Below are positions 1 through 12,892 of a stretch of 64,000 bases of DNA, in pieces. Origin of the DNA: Pseudisothecium myosuroides (Eukaryota > Streptophyta > Bryopsida > Hypnales > Lembophyllaceae). The stretch covers positions 13,022,501-13,086,500 of the forward strand of contig OX637288.1 of assembly GCA_951799445.1 (NCBI GenBank), given 5' to 3'. Position 1 is the stretch's first letter. Every line of letters starts with the position of its first letter. A model generated the notes under the pieces. The model did no database searches and was not told where the DNA came from. It saw nothing but the letters and a program-made list of their open reading frames with translations. Position numbers and translations under genes: made by a program.

Positions 1-3000
1 CACAAGAGCGGACATTTTGCCTGAACCATATATTCAAGTTCTTCGCCAGCTTCAAGATTCATTGCCTCCACGTCCTCTGAAGGAGGTTAGTGGAAATGTT
101 TCATTCTTCTAAAGTAATTGCAAGATTGGAAAGATCAACTCTGGGCATGCTTTTGATTTGAAACTATTGTCATTATCCTGTCATTTGTTACTGGCTTTGT
201 GGCAAGGTCTACAAGTGAGTTTGTAAACAAGTTCTGAGCATTAATATTGCACCTCCGTCATGAACTTAGTTGTTTATCGTTTTCAGTAGTGAGGGTGCTA
301 GGTCAGGAGGTGTCCGAGTTCACGGGAGAGTAAAAAATGATGATTTTGGAGGCGTTTCTTTCGTTCTTGAATCTTCGGTCTGTATTTTTATTCCGGATTA
401 GGGCGGGGTGGACGGTTTCTTAGTGGATCGTTTGGTTTTATCCAGTTCTTACAGGTCATCGGTCTAATTTGTGCATTGTGCATGATGATGAACGGTTGCT
501 TTCGTCAATCTTCTGGTACTTCCATTTTCTGACTGTTTTTGTCACTTGATTTTAGGTTAGTGCAACCATAAAGGAGGAGCTGGGTAAGGACCCCTCGGAG
601 CTTTTTGCCACCTTCGATACTACCGCACTCGCAACAGCTTCGGTTCGTCTTCTCGTCTCTTGTCTTCTCTCTAGCCGATTGGAACGTTTTCTTGGTTTAA
701 TCCCATTAGCGCTGTATTTTCTAGAAAAGGATATCTTTTCCTGCATTCTGGTTAGTCTTGTCTCCTGCAAATGAGTATGCGGCAGTTTCACTAAAGTTCG
801 TGCGATCCATTACTGCCTCTACAATAGTGCGCGGGGAGAAAGTGTAAATCTAGATTGCTTGTTCTTCCTTTTCTAGAAAAAGCAGTGTTAGGTGGTGAGG
901 CATCTATATGCACCAGCTACCAGTATCTGAATGATGAATTTTGCAGATTGCACAAGTTCACCGAGCTCGTACTAGGGAAGGTGTGGACATCGTGGTTAAG
1001 GTTCAACATAAGGGCATCAAAACAATTATATTACAGGTAAAGAGGAACTTATTTATTGCGTTTGTACAAGTACTTTATGACCACTCAACTTTCAAGTAAT
1101 ACATTTGAACTGCGTTTTGCTCTTGTCATCGAATTAATGGTGCTAGAGCAACAATGCATAATAATTAATGATCATGTTTGCTATGAGTGACTGTCCATCT
1201 TTCCTGAAGAGTTCGAGTTATTCGACTACTTTTATGACAGGCATTCATCGTCTCTCCATTTTTCTGATCCGGTTTCGAATATAGTGTCCTTATGCACAGA
1301 ACTGTGATTACACTTCCTTTCCGACCTCATGACCTTGTGTTGAGCTGTTCGATTGTAGGACTTGAAGAATGCACGAACCATTGTGCAATGGGTCGCATGG
1401 GCTGAACCGGATTATGACTTTGGGCCTGCTACGGATGAATGGTGCAATGAAGTGCCCAAGGAATTGGACTTCAATTTAGAAGCTGGTACTTTGCATATTG
1501 AATTCTCTGGTCCACTTCACTGATTTTTTGGTCTTAGACTGACATGAACAGTACCTTTTATATCACAATGGACTTCCTGTGAAATGAAACCTTGTTCTGG
1601 TGTCTTTTTCTCAATGTTTTACTCCCGAATTTTGTTGAAGCATGTTTGGATCGCAAGGACTGTTGCCCTCTTGGAATTCATTGATCTGTTCATTGATTGC
1701 AAGAATATGCTTTGTTGTTGTCCTATTTCCGTGCCACTGACGTGCTTGAGTGCGTTCTTGGCTGTAGAGAACACGCAGAAGGTGGCAAAGAATTTAGATT
1801 ACAACAATAAAGAAGTATCTGCAGAGCTATCCAAGAGCCACGTCGATGTGTTGGTGCCCGAGATTTTGCAGGTAGTTACTTTCTCAGGGAGGGACCGAAT
1901 AGGAACTTTGATGAATTCCTTATGTTCATCCCTCAAATTTGTAGTATCAACCGTTTCCTTGGATTTCGAGATGTGAATTTGAATCTACTTGAATCTTTAG
2001 ATTATATATGGTAATTCAGCTTGCATTTCCAATTAATTGCTCTGTTTCTCCTTCCTATTTCTCAGTAAATTGAAGTAAAGAAAATTTCATCTTTCTTTTC
2101 TTAGAACTTTACGTCCCATCCAGCTTGCATGATTTTGAGAACCGATTGGTACTCACGTTGCTGATGTGAGAATTTGGCAGTCAACAGAGAGAGTGCTTGT
2201 GATGGTTTACGTGGATGGAGTTCGCTTGAATGATGTAGACAAGCTGAAAGAATTGGGGGTGGATATGCAAGCGTTGGTGGAATCCATTACACGCTCATAT
2301 GCACATCAGATCTATGTTGATGGTTTTTTCAATGCCGATCCTCATCCGGGTGAGCGTTAGTTTGATCGAAACTGGCTACCTGCAGAGATTGCCTATTGCA
2401 GCAATTTAGGGTTTTTACTGCCCGGTGGTATGAAACGCAGGGCTGCGACACCCCTGATTAATGATATGAGTGTTGCATTTTCGTTCTTGGTTTATCAAGG
2501 TGTATCTAACAATATTTATGCTTCGATCTGTTTGTTTGAATCACAGGAAATTTTTTAGTGAGCAAAGTGCCCCCTTTCAAGCCTGTTCTTTTAGATTTTG
2601 GCCTCACCAAGACATTGACGTTCACTAAGAAGCAGGCGCTTGCGAAAATGCTTCTTGCTTGTGCTGAGGTTAGTTCAAGTTCTTAACGAGGCTCTGCAGT
2701 CCTTGATGCTTCTATTTTCATATGGCAGGAACATTTGTGTGATTTCGGTTTCACCTGGATTCCTGAGAATGTAATGACCTTTATGTCTTTTCAGGGCGAT
2801 TATGCTGCTTTGTTGTCTGCTTTTGCGGAAATTGGCTTGAAGCTTCGTATGGATATGCCTGAAGATGTGATGCAAGTGACGAACTTCTTCTTTCGTCGTT
2901 CTATTCCTGGGAAGGAGTCACCGGTACGTTGGATGAAATGATGCCATCGGTACTGCATGAGTTTTGGAAACTTTTTGTTTCACGTTTTCATCATTTTCAC

Positions 3001-6000
3001 TCGGTAGTGGATCCACTCGCGTAGCACATAAAGCTTGTTTTGCTTACTGCAGGCATAAGTTGAGTCCTTGAGCCATCGACCAGTCAAAAATCTAGTAAAC
3101 AGTTTGGTACATGAGAAGAGTGATATCATATCAGGGAGTTTTATTGCAGGAGGATATTAAACAGTGGACAAAGGAGAAGGAGGAAAGAAAGAAACGATTT
3201 CAGGACAAGCAAAAGGAGGAGGAAGAGAAGGGTTCCAGCCTCCACCGTAACCCAGTACGTTTCATCTTGTGAAAACTCGATTTCGTGAGGAATATTAAGA
3301 CGTGGTTGAATATGGTATAGATGGCGGAAAGCCTAGAGAGTTGTTGTCTGATATCAGCATAATCACTTTGGTTTGCTGAAATGCTTACACGCTATTGGCG
3401 TAATTCGATATTGCTCTAATGTCTTAATGACATGATCTTTAGATTTATCGTTCAAGTTGTTTTTCCTCGTTGAACTTTGACAGACGCACTTGAGCTTTTG
3501 ATTTGAGCTCCTTCAGATGGCATTGCACACAGAAACTGGGCTTACAAAAATTTGTGTGCAGGTCGATGCTTTTCCAGGCGATATTGTCTTCTTCATGCGA
3601 GTTTTGATCCTTCTGCGCGGTTAGTGAAGTCTACCTTTGCATTACTTCAACGTCTAGTGCAGATTTTTGTGAATATTACGATCAGTGGACATGATATTTT
3701 CTCGATTTGTGCGCATGTAATGCACAGGTTTGTCGTCGATGCTTGGTGGAAGAGTGGAGTACCTTGAGGTTATGCGCCCTTTTGCAGAGGCAGCCTTGTT
3801 CAGGTGTGTTGATGGGTACCATTGTATTCACCCTTCATAGAACATCGCAGTGAGGAAATCTCTTATGATCTTCAGCAGATATCATCACCTCATTTTCGTA
3901 TCCACAACTCTTGTCAAATCGAAGACCTGATAAGTATATTTCGCCTTGTTCCCGATTTGAAATGCGGGTAATGTCTTGGAAAAGGATTGAATCATCTCTT
4001 ACTAGTGCAGTATGAACTTATGTTCGGATAGATAGGTTTCGAGGAGCCCCTTGAGATGTTTTTTATACTGAAAACTGGGTAGTTGGAACTTAAGCAGAAG
4101 AAACGTTGGTTTTCGTTCACAGATCAACAGGAAGGTTGAGGAGGAGTTCGACCTTTTTGAGTGGTTGTGTGTCTTATAGCTAAATACTAAGGAAGACATC
4201 GGTGTTGGTCTACGCTATGTTGTGAAGCATCCTGAGGCTTGGATTTGTGGTGGGATTTGATGTTGCAGTGGAAACGTGTTAAGAAGTGGCCGCATGCTGG
4301 AAACTGAAAGCTGGATTCATAAAACACCCTCTCACTCTAGTGTCGAGTCCAAACTGCGGGAACTGTTACTGAACCTGGGGCGAGAGGATCAGATACTGGG
4401 TGTCCAGGTTTGTGTTCTGGTCTGGAGATAATGAATATCCCTCTTTCATTGATTGAATCTGAAGTAAACTCATAGCACGTTCAAATGCTTGTTTTTGTGT
4501 CTTCTATGTACTTCTATGTATTTTTGGCTTCATTTCTGTATTATTTTTGTGTCTAAAATTCAGCATTAAGTGCCTGTGTTATCATACATGCCTAACATAT
4601 GGAATCCTGTCTTTTCCCAGGTTTGTGTATACAAGGATGGGCAAGCCATTATTGATACAGCGGGGGGAGTACTTGGCAAGTTTGACCCGAGACCAGTTCA
4701 ACCGGATAGCTTGTTCTCTTGCTTCTCGGTTACGAAGGGAGTCACAGCAGGACTTGTCCACTGGCTAGCTGATCAAGGGTACGTTCTCTTCGTGTACAGC
4801 ATTGTAATGGCTGCTTCGGTTGTGATTCCATACTTTTCTCTGTGCTAGTTTTCATTCTTATGGTTGATTGATCCTTTGTGATACAATAATCTATTTTTCG
4901 ATCACTGCAAAATCTCGGCAAGAAATGTTTGTGTAACCAATCCATTTCTTGTTTCCCCATTTTGCAGGAAACTGAGTTTGAGTGAGAAAGTTTGTACTTA
5001 TTGGCCAGAATTTGTAGGACACGGGAAAGAAGATATTACGGTATGTGGATGGATCCGTGCCATATCCTTTCTTATTTTGATTACTGCACTATTTGCTAGC
5101 AACTCTCTATTTTTTCTTCCGTTCCTGCTATCATTTTGAAACAAGTTACAATTCATTAGGTTGATGGTGACATCGTAATTTCTATTTGGGCGTCGCACCT
5201 GTTGCACAGTTCGCGTCGTTATTTTGAAATTAGCCAGTCTGTCGTGATGTGTGTAAAATGAAGCACCCGGTATGGTTCATATTGATGTGTTTTGTGGTCG
5301 TCAATGTTATATGTGTACTATTTCACGTTCCTTTTTTCTCTTGGTCTTTAGGTCGCCCACGTGCTGAATCATACAGCTGGGCTCCAAAATGCTTTAGCGA
5401 ACGAGGTGAAGGCGGATCCTCTGCTAATGTGCAACTGGGATGAGACCTTGAAGAAACTGGCTGCTGCAATCCCAGAATCCAAACCGGGCGTTCAGCAAGT
5501 TTATCATCCGTTAACTTTTGGTTGGCTCTGTGGTGGCATATTAGAGGTCTGCATACCTTCATTTCATGCAATTTACATTTTGAAAGGAAGAAATAGGCAT
5601 AGCGCATAGTGTTCAAGTTTTCTTCCATTTTGTTTACACTATATTGTGCGTCTTGGTCACTGCCTTGTGTTTTCTGGAACTGCTTCCCTTTGGTACTATG
5701 TAATGTTAGTGATCATGGTATGAGCTTTGCAGGTCTTTCCTACTACCTATTCTGTGAATTCTACTACTCTTATGCAAGCAAGGCAGTACATTTCCCTCTA
5801 GTTTCATAGAATGTAGCATTTTCTGATGGAAATGACGACCTTGGGATTATGTGCAGAAAGCTTCTGGTAAAAAGTTTCAGGATTTATTGAACGAGGTTTT
5901 TGTGCGGCCCATCGGCTTAGATGGAGAGTTTTATGTCGGGGTTCCAGCTGGTATGGACCTGTCTGTTCGAGCAAGTTTATGATCCATGCAGTGAACTAGC

Positions 6001-7002
6001 TAATTGATATTCAGTGATATTCAGTGAGATTATACTGTATCATGCTGTTGGAAGCTTTTGTATTTGTTTCCTTCATTCATCGTTCTTAATTGTAACATAT
6101 TTCTTCTGTGCTTTCGAACAGGAGTCGAAGATCGTTTGGCTTCACTGACGTTAGATACAATGGAAGTGCAAACCATGAAGGAAGCCATTGAAAAACAGAA
6201 GGCAGCTGCCAGTTTGAAATCTTTGACCACCCCAGTGGAGCGTTTTGCTGAACCTTCCGAGACGGTAAGGAAGCAAGTCACCCCTCCAAGTGCGTTTGGT
6301 GGTGGAGATGCGATGTCCACCATCACCGCGCTGTCAGTTTTGTTCAACACTTTATTTGTGCGACGTGCCATCATACCAGCAGCTAATGGCCATTTTTCAG
6401 CACGAGCTCTAGCTCGGTATTATGCCACACTCGCCACTGAAGGACTCGTTCCTTCATCTTCTTCTTCAAGTGAGCCTCCCTTGGGCAGTCACCCCCACAA
6501 GCAGTTTGATAAGAAGAAGAAGAAGATCGACCCTCTGTCCAAGGGTAGCAAGAAAGATGGGGCGACGAAAGCAGACAGAAATGCCAAGGTTGTGACCGAC
6601 ATTGAATCCCCTAAGGTGGTGGAGACCTCAACTCCTGCCAGGCTTTTCTCCAACCCTAGGATTCATGATGCTTTCTTGGCTGCCGGTGAGTATAGCAAAC
6701 TCGCCTACGCAGATGAGAAGTTTGGTTTAGGTTTTCGGAAAATCACATCTGGTGACGGCAATTCTGGAGAGGATGTTATCGGGTTTGGTCACTCGGGGGT
6801 AGGCGGATCCACAGGCTTCTGTTACCCCGCCCACAATTTTGCCATTGCAATCACTTTGAATAAGTTGTCTCAAGGAGGGGTAACTGCTCAAATAGTGAGA
6901 CTTGTTACCCACGAAATGGGTCTTCCTTGTCCTGCCGTGTACAGAAGCGTTAGTGCAGACCGAGGTCCTGATATGACAGGTGGGTCTCTGTTAGATGGCT
7001 GA
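1..7002 (+). CDS. ABC1 atypical kinase fused to beta-lactamase-like domain (5' partial)
   Basis: Seventeen exons join in phase: 1-85, 556-642, 947-1036, 1359-1485, 1768-1871, 2181-2349, 2547-2668, 2795-2923, 3150-3254, 3562-3619, 3728-3803, 4269-4407, 4621-4778, 4968-5040, 5352-5546, 5857-5950 and 6122-7002, giving 896 residues without the N terminus. The first half is an ABC1/ADCK/COQ8-type kinase: the Ala-rich loop ATASIAQVH spans the 556 and 947 exons, the lysine is in VVKVQHKG, the catalytic segment is NADPHPGN and the metal motif is LLDFGLTK. The KxGQ region lies outside the window. The second half resembles class C beta-lactamases/esterases: FSVTKG holds the SxxK serine and lysine, YHPLTFGWL fits the second motif and FGHSGVGGS the third. 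The same fusion is known in plants (Arabidopsis At5g24810). The family is thought to act in plastids or mitochondria; substrate unknown. A Ser/Lys-rich linker of about 90 residues (6440-6640) splits the lactamase half. All junctions are GT-AG. Confidence 0.93.
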
Positions 7003-9037
7003 GTTGGTTTGTTAGGTCCCGTTTCTTTCTTTATTCTTTTATTTCAACCATGTAGATTTATTATATTCGACCCGCAAGGCATCATGTGGGACTGCTCGAC
7101 TTCCTCGATTTTTGTTTATAGCTGGAGAAACTGCATCGGCTTCAGCTTGTCTCCACTTCTATCAGCTCCCAACAAGTACATGAAGTTGAGGAGTGACATA
7201 TTAGTCTCCTTGCTTTTCATTTCATGGTGAGTTCCACGATGGTTGGGGAACGTCCACTTGTATTGTTATGTTTAGGTCTCTCAAAAGGTAGTGTAGATGG
7301 TTAGTTCTCTTAATTTTATAGAGAACACTTCAAAGACCTAGTGTAAGTTAGAACTCATTGTTTCTGGCACCAGGATTGTAAGAAATTACTTTGAGCATCT
7401 TATTGCTCATATTGTAATAGCAGTGCGTTGTCATTATTGTTATGAAAGTTTGGCTAACCCTTATCCTGAAATCATTAGTTTGAAGTCCTTAATTACTTAT
7501 GTTATGGGAAATTTTGATATATACTGGTACCAAACAGAGGATTAATTGTTGCAAGTGTTCCACAGGGGTAAGCTAAGAATGAAATGCTCAAGCAATAGTA
7601 CACCTGAAACAAATTGTATGTAATGAAAGAAATTAATCCTCAAACCATCAATACACCTATTACTAATTGTGTGTAATATAAGAAATTAATCCTCAAACCA
7701 ACAACGCACCTATTGCTAATTGTATGTAATATGTCATACTTTTAGAGATGTTTTGCTTTGGGTGTGCATATCTTAATGATTTTGAACCTTGGATTAGTAT
7801 GTATATAATCCTACAAGACCAGCACTTTGATAGCCATATGGTAGAAGCACCTAATTGCAACACTTTTCATTCTCTAGATACCTAAAAAATGGCCTTAAAT
7901 GAACACTTTCATGACTCAACCACCACAACTTTTCAGGAGATACCAAACAAACGAATTAAAGTTGAGACATTGCCTCAAGGGTGTCCATTGAAGGTGAGTC
8001 TAGTATATGTATAGACAATTCTATATTTTCAACTTTGAAAATATGTAAAATATTAATACAACGTTGAAAATTTACAAAACTACATGGGTTGCATTTCTCT
8101 AGAGTTTGTTATATAATCTCATCAAATCTTTCTTAGTCATTCAACCTTTGAAGTAGTGGGACTAGAAAAAGTGTTGCTTTTAGATTTTGTTACCTTATTG
8201 ACTTTGATCCCATTCTCTATCCTATTTAAATGACCATAGAATTCTTGAAACAAAATATTTTAAAAAACATTCGTTCAAAAATATACAACTAATCATTGCA
8301 TCCAATAATAATGATGTTTGACTATTGCTTTAAAAAAGTGCTAAGTCAATTTGATGGAGCATATTTTAAGACAATTGCACCTAATTGTAAGCCCTTTCTA
8401 AATGCATTTAAGATAATTGCACCTAATTCTAACCCCATTCTAAAACCAACCCCTACAAACTCTTGCTTTAAAATATACTAGCTCTATTCATGAGAGAGCT
8501 TCAAGGTCGCTTTCAATACACCTATTCTCATTTTCAATAATTTGAAAATCCATAGCTTATTCATGAAAAATTCAAAAAATGCATAAAAAGGAATCTAGGT
8601 CTTTTGACTTCCAACAAAAATCCAAAAAATATGGGCAATTTAATAACAAGAACAATGCTCAATTGCTTATCCAAACACATCTAGGTGTCGTTAGCTTACC
8701 ATAACAGATTCTGCTCATGTTATCTTTTCTACTCTCTAACCACATGGGTTTTAACTCTGACGATGAAATACTTACGCATTTAGTATTTCACAAAGGTTGT
8801 TTCTTAAACTTACAGAAGCGCACAGCACTCTTCGGATCAAAGAGAGACCCAGAGTTTCATACCTGATTAGTATTTCGTGTCCTAGCTGTGGCATGACATG
8901 AAAAATTCATTACTAAGTCAAGCCGCCTATTCTACACAAGTGTTCCCTGAACAGTGGTATGATATCGGTAAGAAAAAACTCGGGGACACGAGCTAGAAAG
9001 TTCAGTATCTGCTTTAAACCGAACCTGTTTGCCCAGG
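7003..9037. other. intergenic, AT-rich, with a 53-bp tandem repeat
   Basis: This is the 3' flank of the kinase-lactamase gene. No open frame here looks coding. The only clear structure is an imperfect tandem repeat at 7597-7734. Confidence 0.6.
7597..7734. repeat. tandem repeat, unit about 53 bp, about 2.6 copies
   Basis: The units share TAATCCTCAAACC and CACCTATT.CTAATTGT and diverge by a few bases each. Unit starts are near 7597, 7651 and 7704, the last being partial. Confidence 0.75.
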
Positions 9038-9966
9038 TTAACCCCTAAAGGACCAAGCCATTTTCAGGCTCCAAAACCACTGGAAACTGCCATTTCTGCT
9101 GCGATCACTCCCTAAACCAAACAAAACTTTTTTTTTACAATCTAACCGTAGAATCTTGAACTTCACTTGTCTGAGATCATGTGGTAAAAATTTCAAGAAA
9201 TTTGACTGTTCCGCTTGGAAGATATTAGCATTCAAAGTTGGAAAAAGAAATTTTTTTGAACTGTTTCCTGCAATTTCAGATGACTTTGACGGCCATTTCT
9301 GGATTTTTTTTGCACTACACACCATAAAGTTAAAATTTTTTATGTTGAAAATTTGAGTTGAGAGTCAGGGAAAAAAATTTCAGCATATCAAAACTTGATT
9401 TTCACATATAAAAAAATTGTTAAGTACAAGTAGGTCCAAAATTGAATGAAACACAAAAACGTTAATAGCTCTTAGGTGGAATTAAAACATCATAATCCCA
9501 ATGGTGGGATTGTTCTTGCAAAAAAATTAAACCTTGTCAAAAAAAAAAAATTGAAAAAAATTGAAAATTGCATTCAAAAATGAATTCTATAAGTGTTTTT
9601 TTTGGAAGATGCTTAGATTGCCCGAAAAACAAGAATGTCCATAACTTTTTCATTCAGAGTCCAAATTGAATGAATCAAAGTTTCAAATGTAGACAAAAAC
9701 ACGATCTTTGAGGGAAAAAAAAATTTCAAAAAAAATCATTTTTTTGTGTTTATTTTTTTCTGCCCGACGAACTGCTTTTTTGCTTTAGAATGGCATAACT
9801 TTTGCTCCCGGGCACCGATTGAAAAAAAAATTATATTTTTAGAAAGCTAATGTGATTTCCTATCTTCAAAAAAAGTTTCAAAAAATCAGGTTAAAATTTT
9901 GGGTCGCACGAGCCTGCCCAAAATCCCAAGTGTCCCCCGAGGGGACTTTGGTCCTTTAGGGGTTAA
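9038..9966. mobile_element. TTAA-bounded non-autonomous inverted-repeat element, copy 1
   Basis: The element starts at 9038 and ends at 9966 with inverted copies of TTAACCCCTAAAGGACCAA, so TTAA is present at both edges. Just inside the right end lies a short palindrome, GTCCCCTCGGGGGAC in reverse complement (9931-9946). The interior is A/T-rich with poly-A and poly-T runs and no transposase frame. A second copy at 63008-63893 is collinear across the interior. TTAA target duplication with ends starting CCC is typical of piggyBac, and Kolobok also targets TTAA; assignment to either is inference because no transposase is visible. Confidence 0.8.
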
Positions 9967-10051
9967 GCCATGTTTCAAAAAAAACTATGACCTCTCCACC
10001 CCCATTGAGTTAACCGCTCTCACGTCCACCACAAGATTCACATCCTATAGT

Positions 10052-12614
10052 CTACTTGTCGCTGCCTCCTTCCAGAGCACTGAATATATCAGTCCTTGTC
10101 ACATACCTGAACAGAGAGCAGAACATATGAGTCGGGTATAATGCAGTTTCGGCAATAGTTTGTCCACAATACGCTGCAATTGAGCAATCCCAGTGTATCC
10201 ATTGAATCGGTCATGTTGTATATATATCTGATTAAAGGCCCTTTTGTCCCCCGCGGACTGCAATCAGAGGATTGGGTGAAAATATTCGTGTTAGGAAAGA
10301 CAAATTGGATCGAAGTTATTAATACCAGTACTTACAAAGTGGTCACACCTCATCATCTTCAATAGAATGTCTAAACTAGGAATTTAAAGTCACAATCAAT
10401 GCAAAGTGCTGCCATGTACCCACTACGTAGATGTTGCTGGAACTCACCCACAACTTGGTTGGAATCATTCACAATAGGAATGCGATGAATCTTGTTCTTC
10501 AACATCAAGATTGCAGCGTCTGGAACAGGTAAGAGAAAGTATTAAGTGCTCCATTCATGGACACAACTGTTAGTATTGGAAGTATAGAACAAGGGGTTAA
10601 TTGCAAGCGTCTCTACCCCAAATAGAAATGTATGATTCTCATATGTGTCTTCCATGCAATCCTCGACACAATCCTCAAAGGAAGCCTTCAATATAAACCT
10701 CAAATTTGAAGAATCATATTCAAAAAAATTTAAATGACACTATTCATATGATCAATTCATATGATCACCTGTCGCAATCATACTCGAAATGCTCATAATG
10801 CTTTCAATACTTGTCTCATCATTGGACACCATGAAGTTTCACATTTTTAAACCATTGTTTGGTCTAGAGACAAAAGAATCCGAATTCAATAGAGAAGTTT
10901 TGTCACCAGGTGCTCATGTTACAAATAAAAGGATGTTCGAAAGAGAAGTTATTCTGTTGTTCTTACTACCCACTCTCTGGAAGTGGTTGAAGAGTCTTTG
11001 AGATAGGCAACTTACCAGGGACAATCTTATTCACAAGTAACGTGATTGCTGGAGAGCTCATTGCGTCCTTTACTTTAGCTTTCAATTGTTGCCCACATAT
11101 CCACATTCAAGAGCAATTCATAAATGATGTCTCTACAAATCAACAAAATTGATACTTCTCATCCTCTGTAATAAGGTGAAGCATTGCATCTACACATATA
11201 GTGTAACGGGTTCTATAGTGTTACAAAAAACAATCAAAGTTCCCCAAATTCTGATATGTGTCATTTTCCTACGTGTCACTCAAACAATACTTGAGTCCCA
11301 CGGCAAATTATATTCCAACACTAGAAAAGATGAAGTAGAGAGCCTCTATGCTTTTTGGAAAGAACTCTCACACATCTGTGTTCAGAATCCACGACTAGAA
11401 GTTTAGAAATGTGAGCAAATGGTGATCGATCTCCTCGAGGGCCTGCTCCGGGGAAACTGTAACAATGGTCTTGGACATCACATCGGCCAAATGAGTGGGA
11501 CGGCTGAGCTTGCAGTGACAAAACCAGCATTGAAATGCCAAAAATAGTGGTTTCCAGACTTTGTCAAATGCTAATCTCCAACGGTGAAGCACTTCAATAG
11601 GGAATGGAAAACCACAGATTGCAGTCTTGGTGATATAAATGAAGTCCACAATGATAATTGAACTCATTGAAATGAATGGCACCCTTTTCACCCTTTCAAT
11701 CACTACATCACCACTATTTACCATAAAAAGACCAGGTTGGGGACCTGAAACGAGTGCTTGGTTGTGCTTAAATGTTATGATCCGCTATTCCACAATTCAT
11801 TAACAATTTACTTCAACACGCAATCAAAAAGGTTTGAACCCCACACACAATTGCACCACCCAAATGTGGCAATCCAAAATCTTGCACAAAGGCCAAAATT
11901 TGAAACCCACACCTCATCGCAACATGCTACCTAAATGCAGTACTGCAAAATCTTGCACAATGAGTACATATTGATGTTGAGAATATGCACCATCTCAACA
12001 TCAAAACTGTCAGTATAAAATCATCTACCAATAAAACTTGGAAACCTTATAACTTTCCCACATTGCCCCCGCAAAATGCATTCTCTCGTGCATTGGAACC
12101 ATCTCTGACTTGCTAACAAGGATGCATAAATATCTGTGCATTCTAAAAATAGAACTACGCTCACTCGCAATTAGGTCTGGGTACCATACTCATGGTCAAA
12201 TTCGCCTCAATCAAACCCACTAAGAATCGGGAAACTCCCAAGCAGAGGAGGACGTCTACGCTAGAGACATCTCCCTGATTCTACATGGGATTAGGGTAGT
12301 ATTAGGTCAGAATTAGGTCAGGAAGAGTGAGCACAAACCTCAGGCTTGAACAGAATGTCTTCGTAGTACTTGGACAAATCCTCATAATTCAACATGGAAA
12401 AATTTTCCGGCCACTCGCCGGAGGGCAGCACATCAGTCTCCTTCACGCTCTCTCCGGCTCGAATGCATCCGCCTCGCAAGCTCACGCTCTTCAAGGGTGG
12501 TGTCGCCAGAACGAACGAGCTGGAGCTTCCAATTCGAGACCGATTGGAAAGCTCTGAAGCGCGAAAGGAAGCTGCGGGTCCAGACAAGGCGATGGAGGAC
12601 ACGGTGGTGGCCAT
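10052..12614 (-). pseudogene. plastid CBS-domain protein, frames interrupted
   Basis: Exon 1 (12614-12339) starts at an ATG in GCCATGGCC and encodes a chloroplast-transit-like start (MATTVSSIALSG) followed by a conserved WPENFSMLNYEDLSKYY segment. Exon 2 (11508 to about 11330) begins the CBS pair with HLADVMSKTIVTVSPEQALEE. Exon 3 (11078-11016) gives VKDAMSSPAITLLVNK, exon 4 (10519-10448) ILMLKNKIHRIPIVNDSNQ, and exon 5 (10106-10052) VTRTDIFSALEGGSDK and the stop. CBS pairs bind adenosine ligands and regulate partner proteins. Two breaks are visible: a lost T near 11415 (TTTT expected) and a lost T near 10103. The donor of exon 2 was not found. The high conservation of every exon leaves sequencing error as an alternative to true decay. 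The 5' neighbour on the same strand is another plastid gene. Confidence 0.7.
11930..12165. repeat. dispersed repeat copy A (in CBS intron 1)
   Basis: About 230 bp is shared in the same orientation with 13735-13965 and, more weakly, 29485-29695. Landmarks are TATAACTTT, a GCATT..TTGGAA segment and TTGCTAACAAG. No terminal inverted repeat is seen. It lies inside the first intron of the CBS gene. Confidence 0.65.
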
Positions 12615-12872
12615 GGCGGAGACGATTGGGGAGCGTGAAATGAACGGGAGTTGTGTCTGTGCTGCTGAAATTGTGCGTCGACTTGCACTCTGCAAGAAAC
12701 AAAGAGGCCTGACTGAAGGTGCATCATTATGGATGAATTTGTGGATGAAATTAGAGCTCTTGAGGTCCTCGCCTCTTCAGCGAGTGAGACAGAATTGAAC
12801 ACAAGGCACCTGATTTTTAGTCACGTGAAATTGATGAGGAATTGATGAGAACTCGGTGTCCTTTCTGCAAAG

Positions 12873-12892
12873 GTAAACCCTAAACCCTAAAC
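12873..12892 (-). repeat. short telomere-type repeat (TTTAGGG)2 upstream of CBS gene
   Basis: AAACCCTAAACCCTAAA on the + strand lies about 260 bases upstream of the CBS start codon. Such telo-boxes are frequent in plant promoters; any regulatory role here is inference. Confidence 0.5.

Noticed and set aside
7597..7734. CRISPR-like array
   Set aside because: Units are directly adjacent imperfect tandem repeats without unique spacers, in a eukaryotic context.
12394..12798. 134-codon frame on the + strand
   Set aside because: It is antisense to exon 1 of the CBS gene, which has a transit peptide, Kozak context and splice donor.
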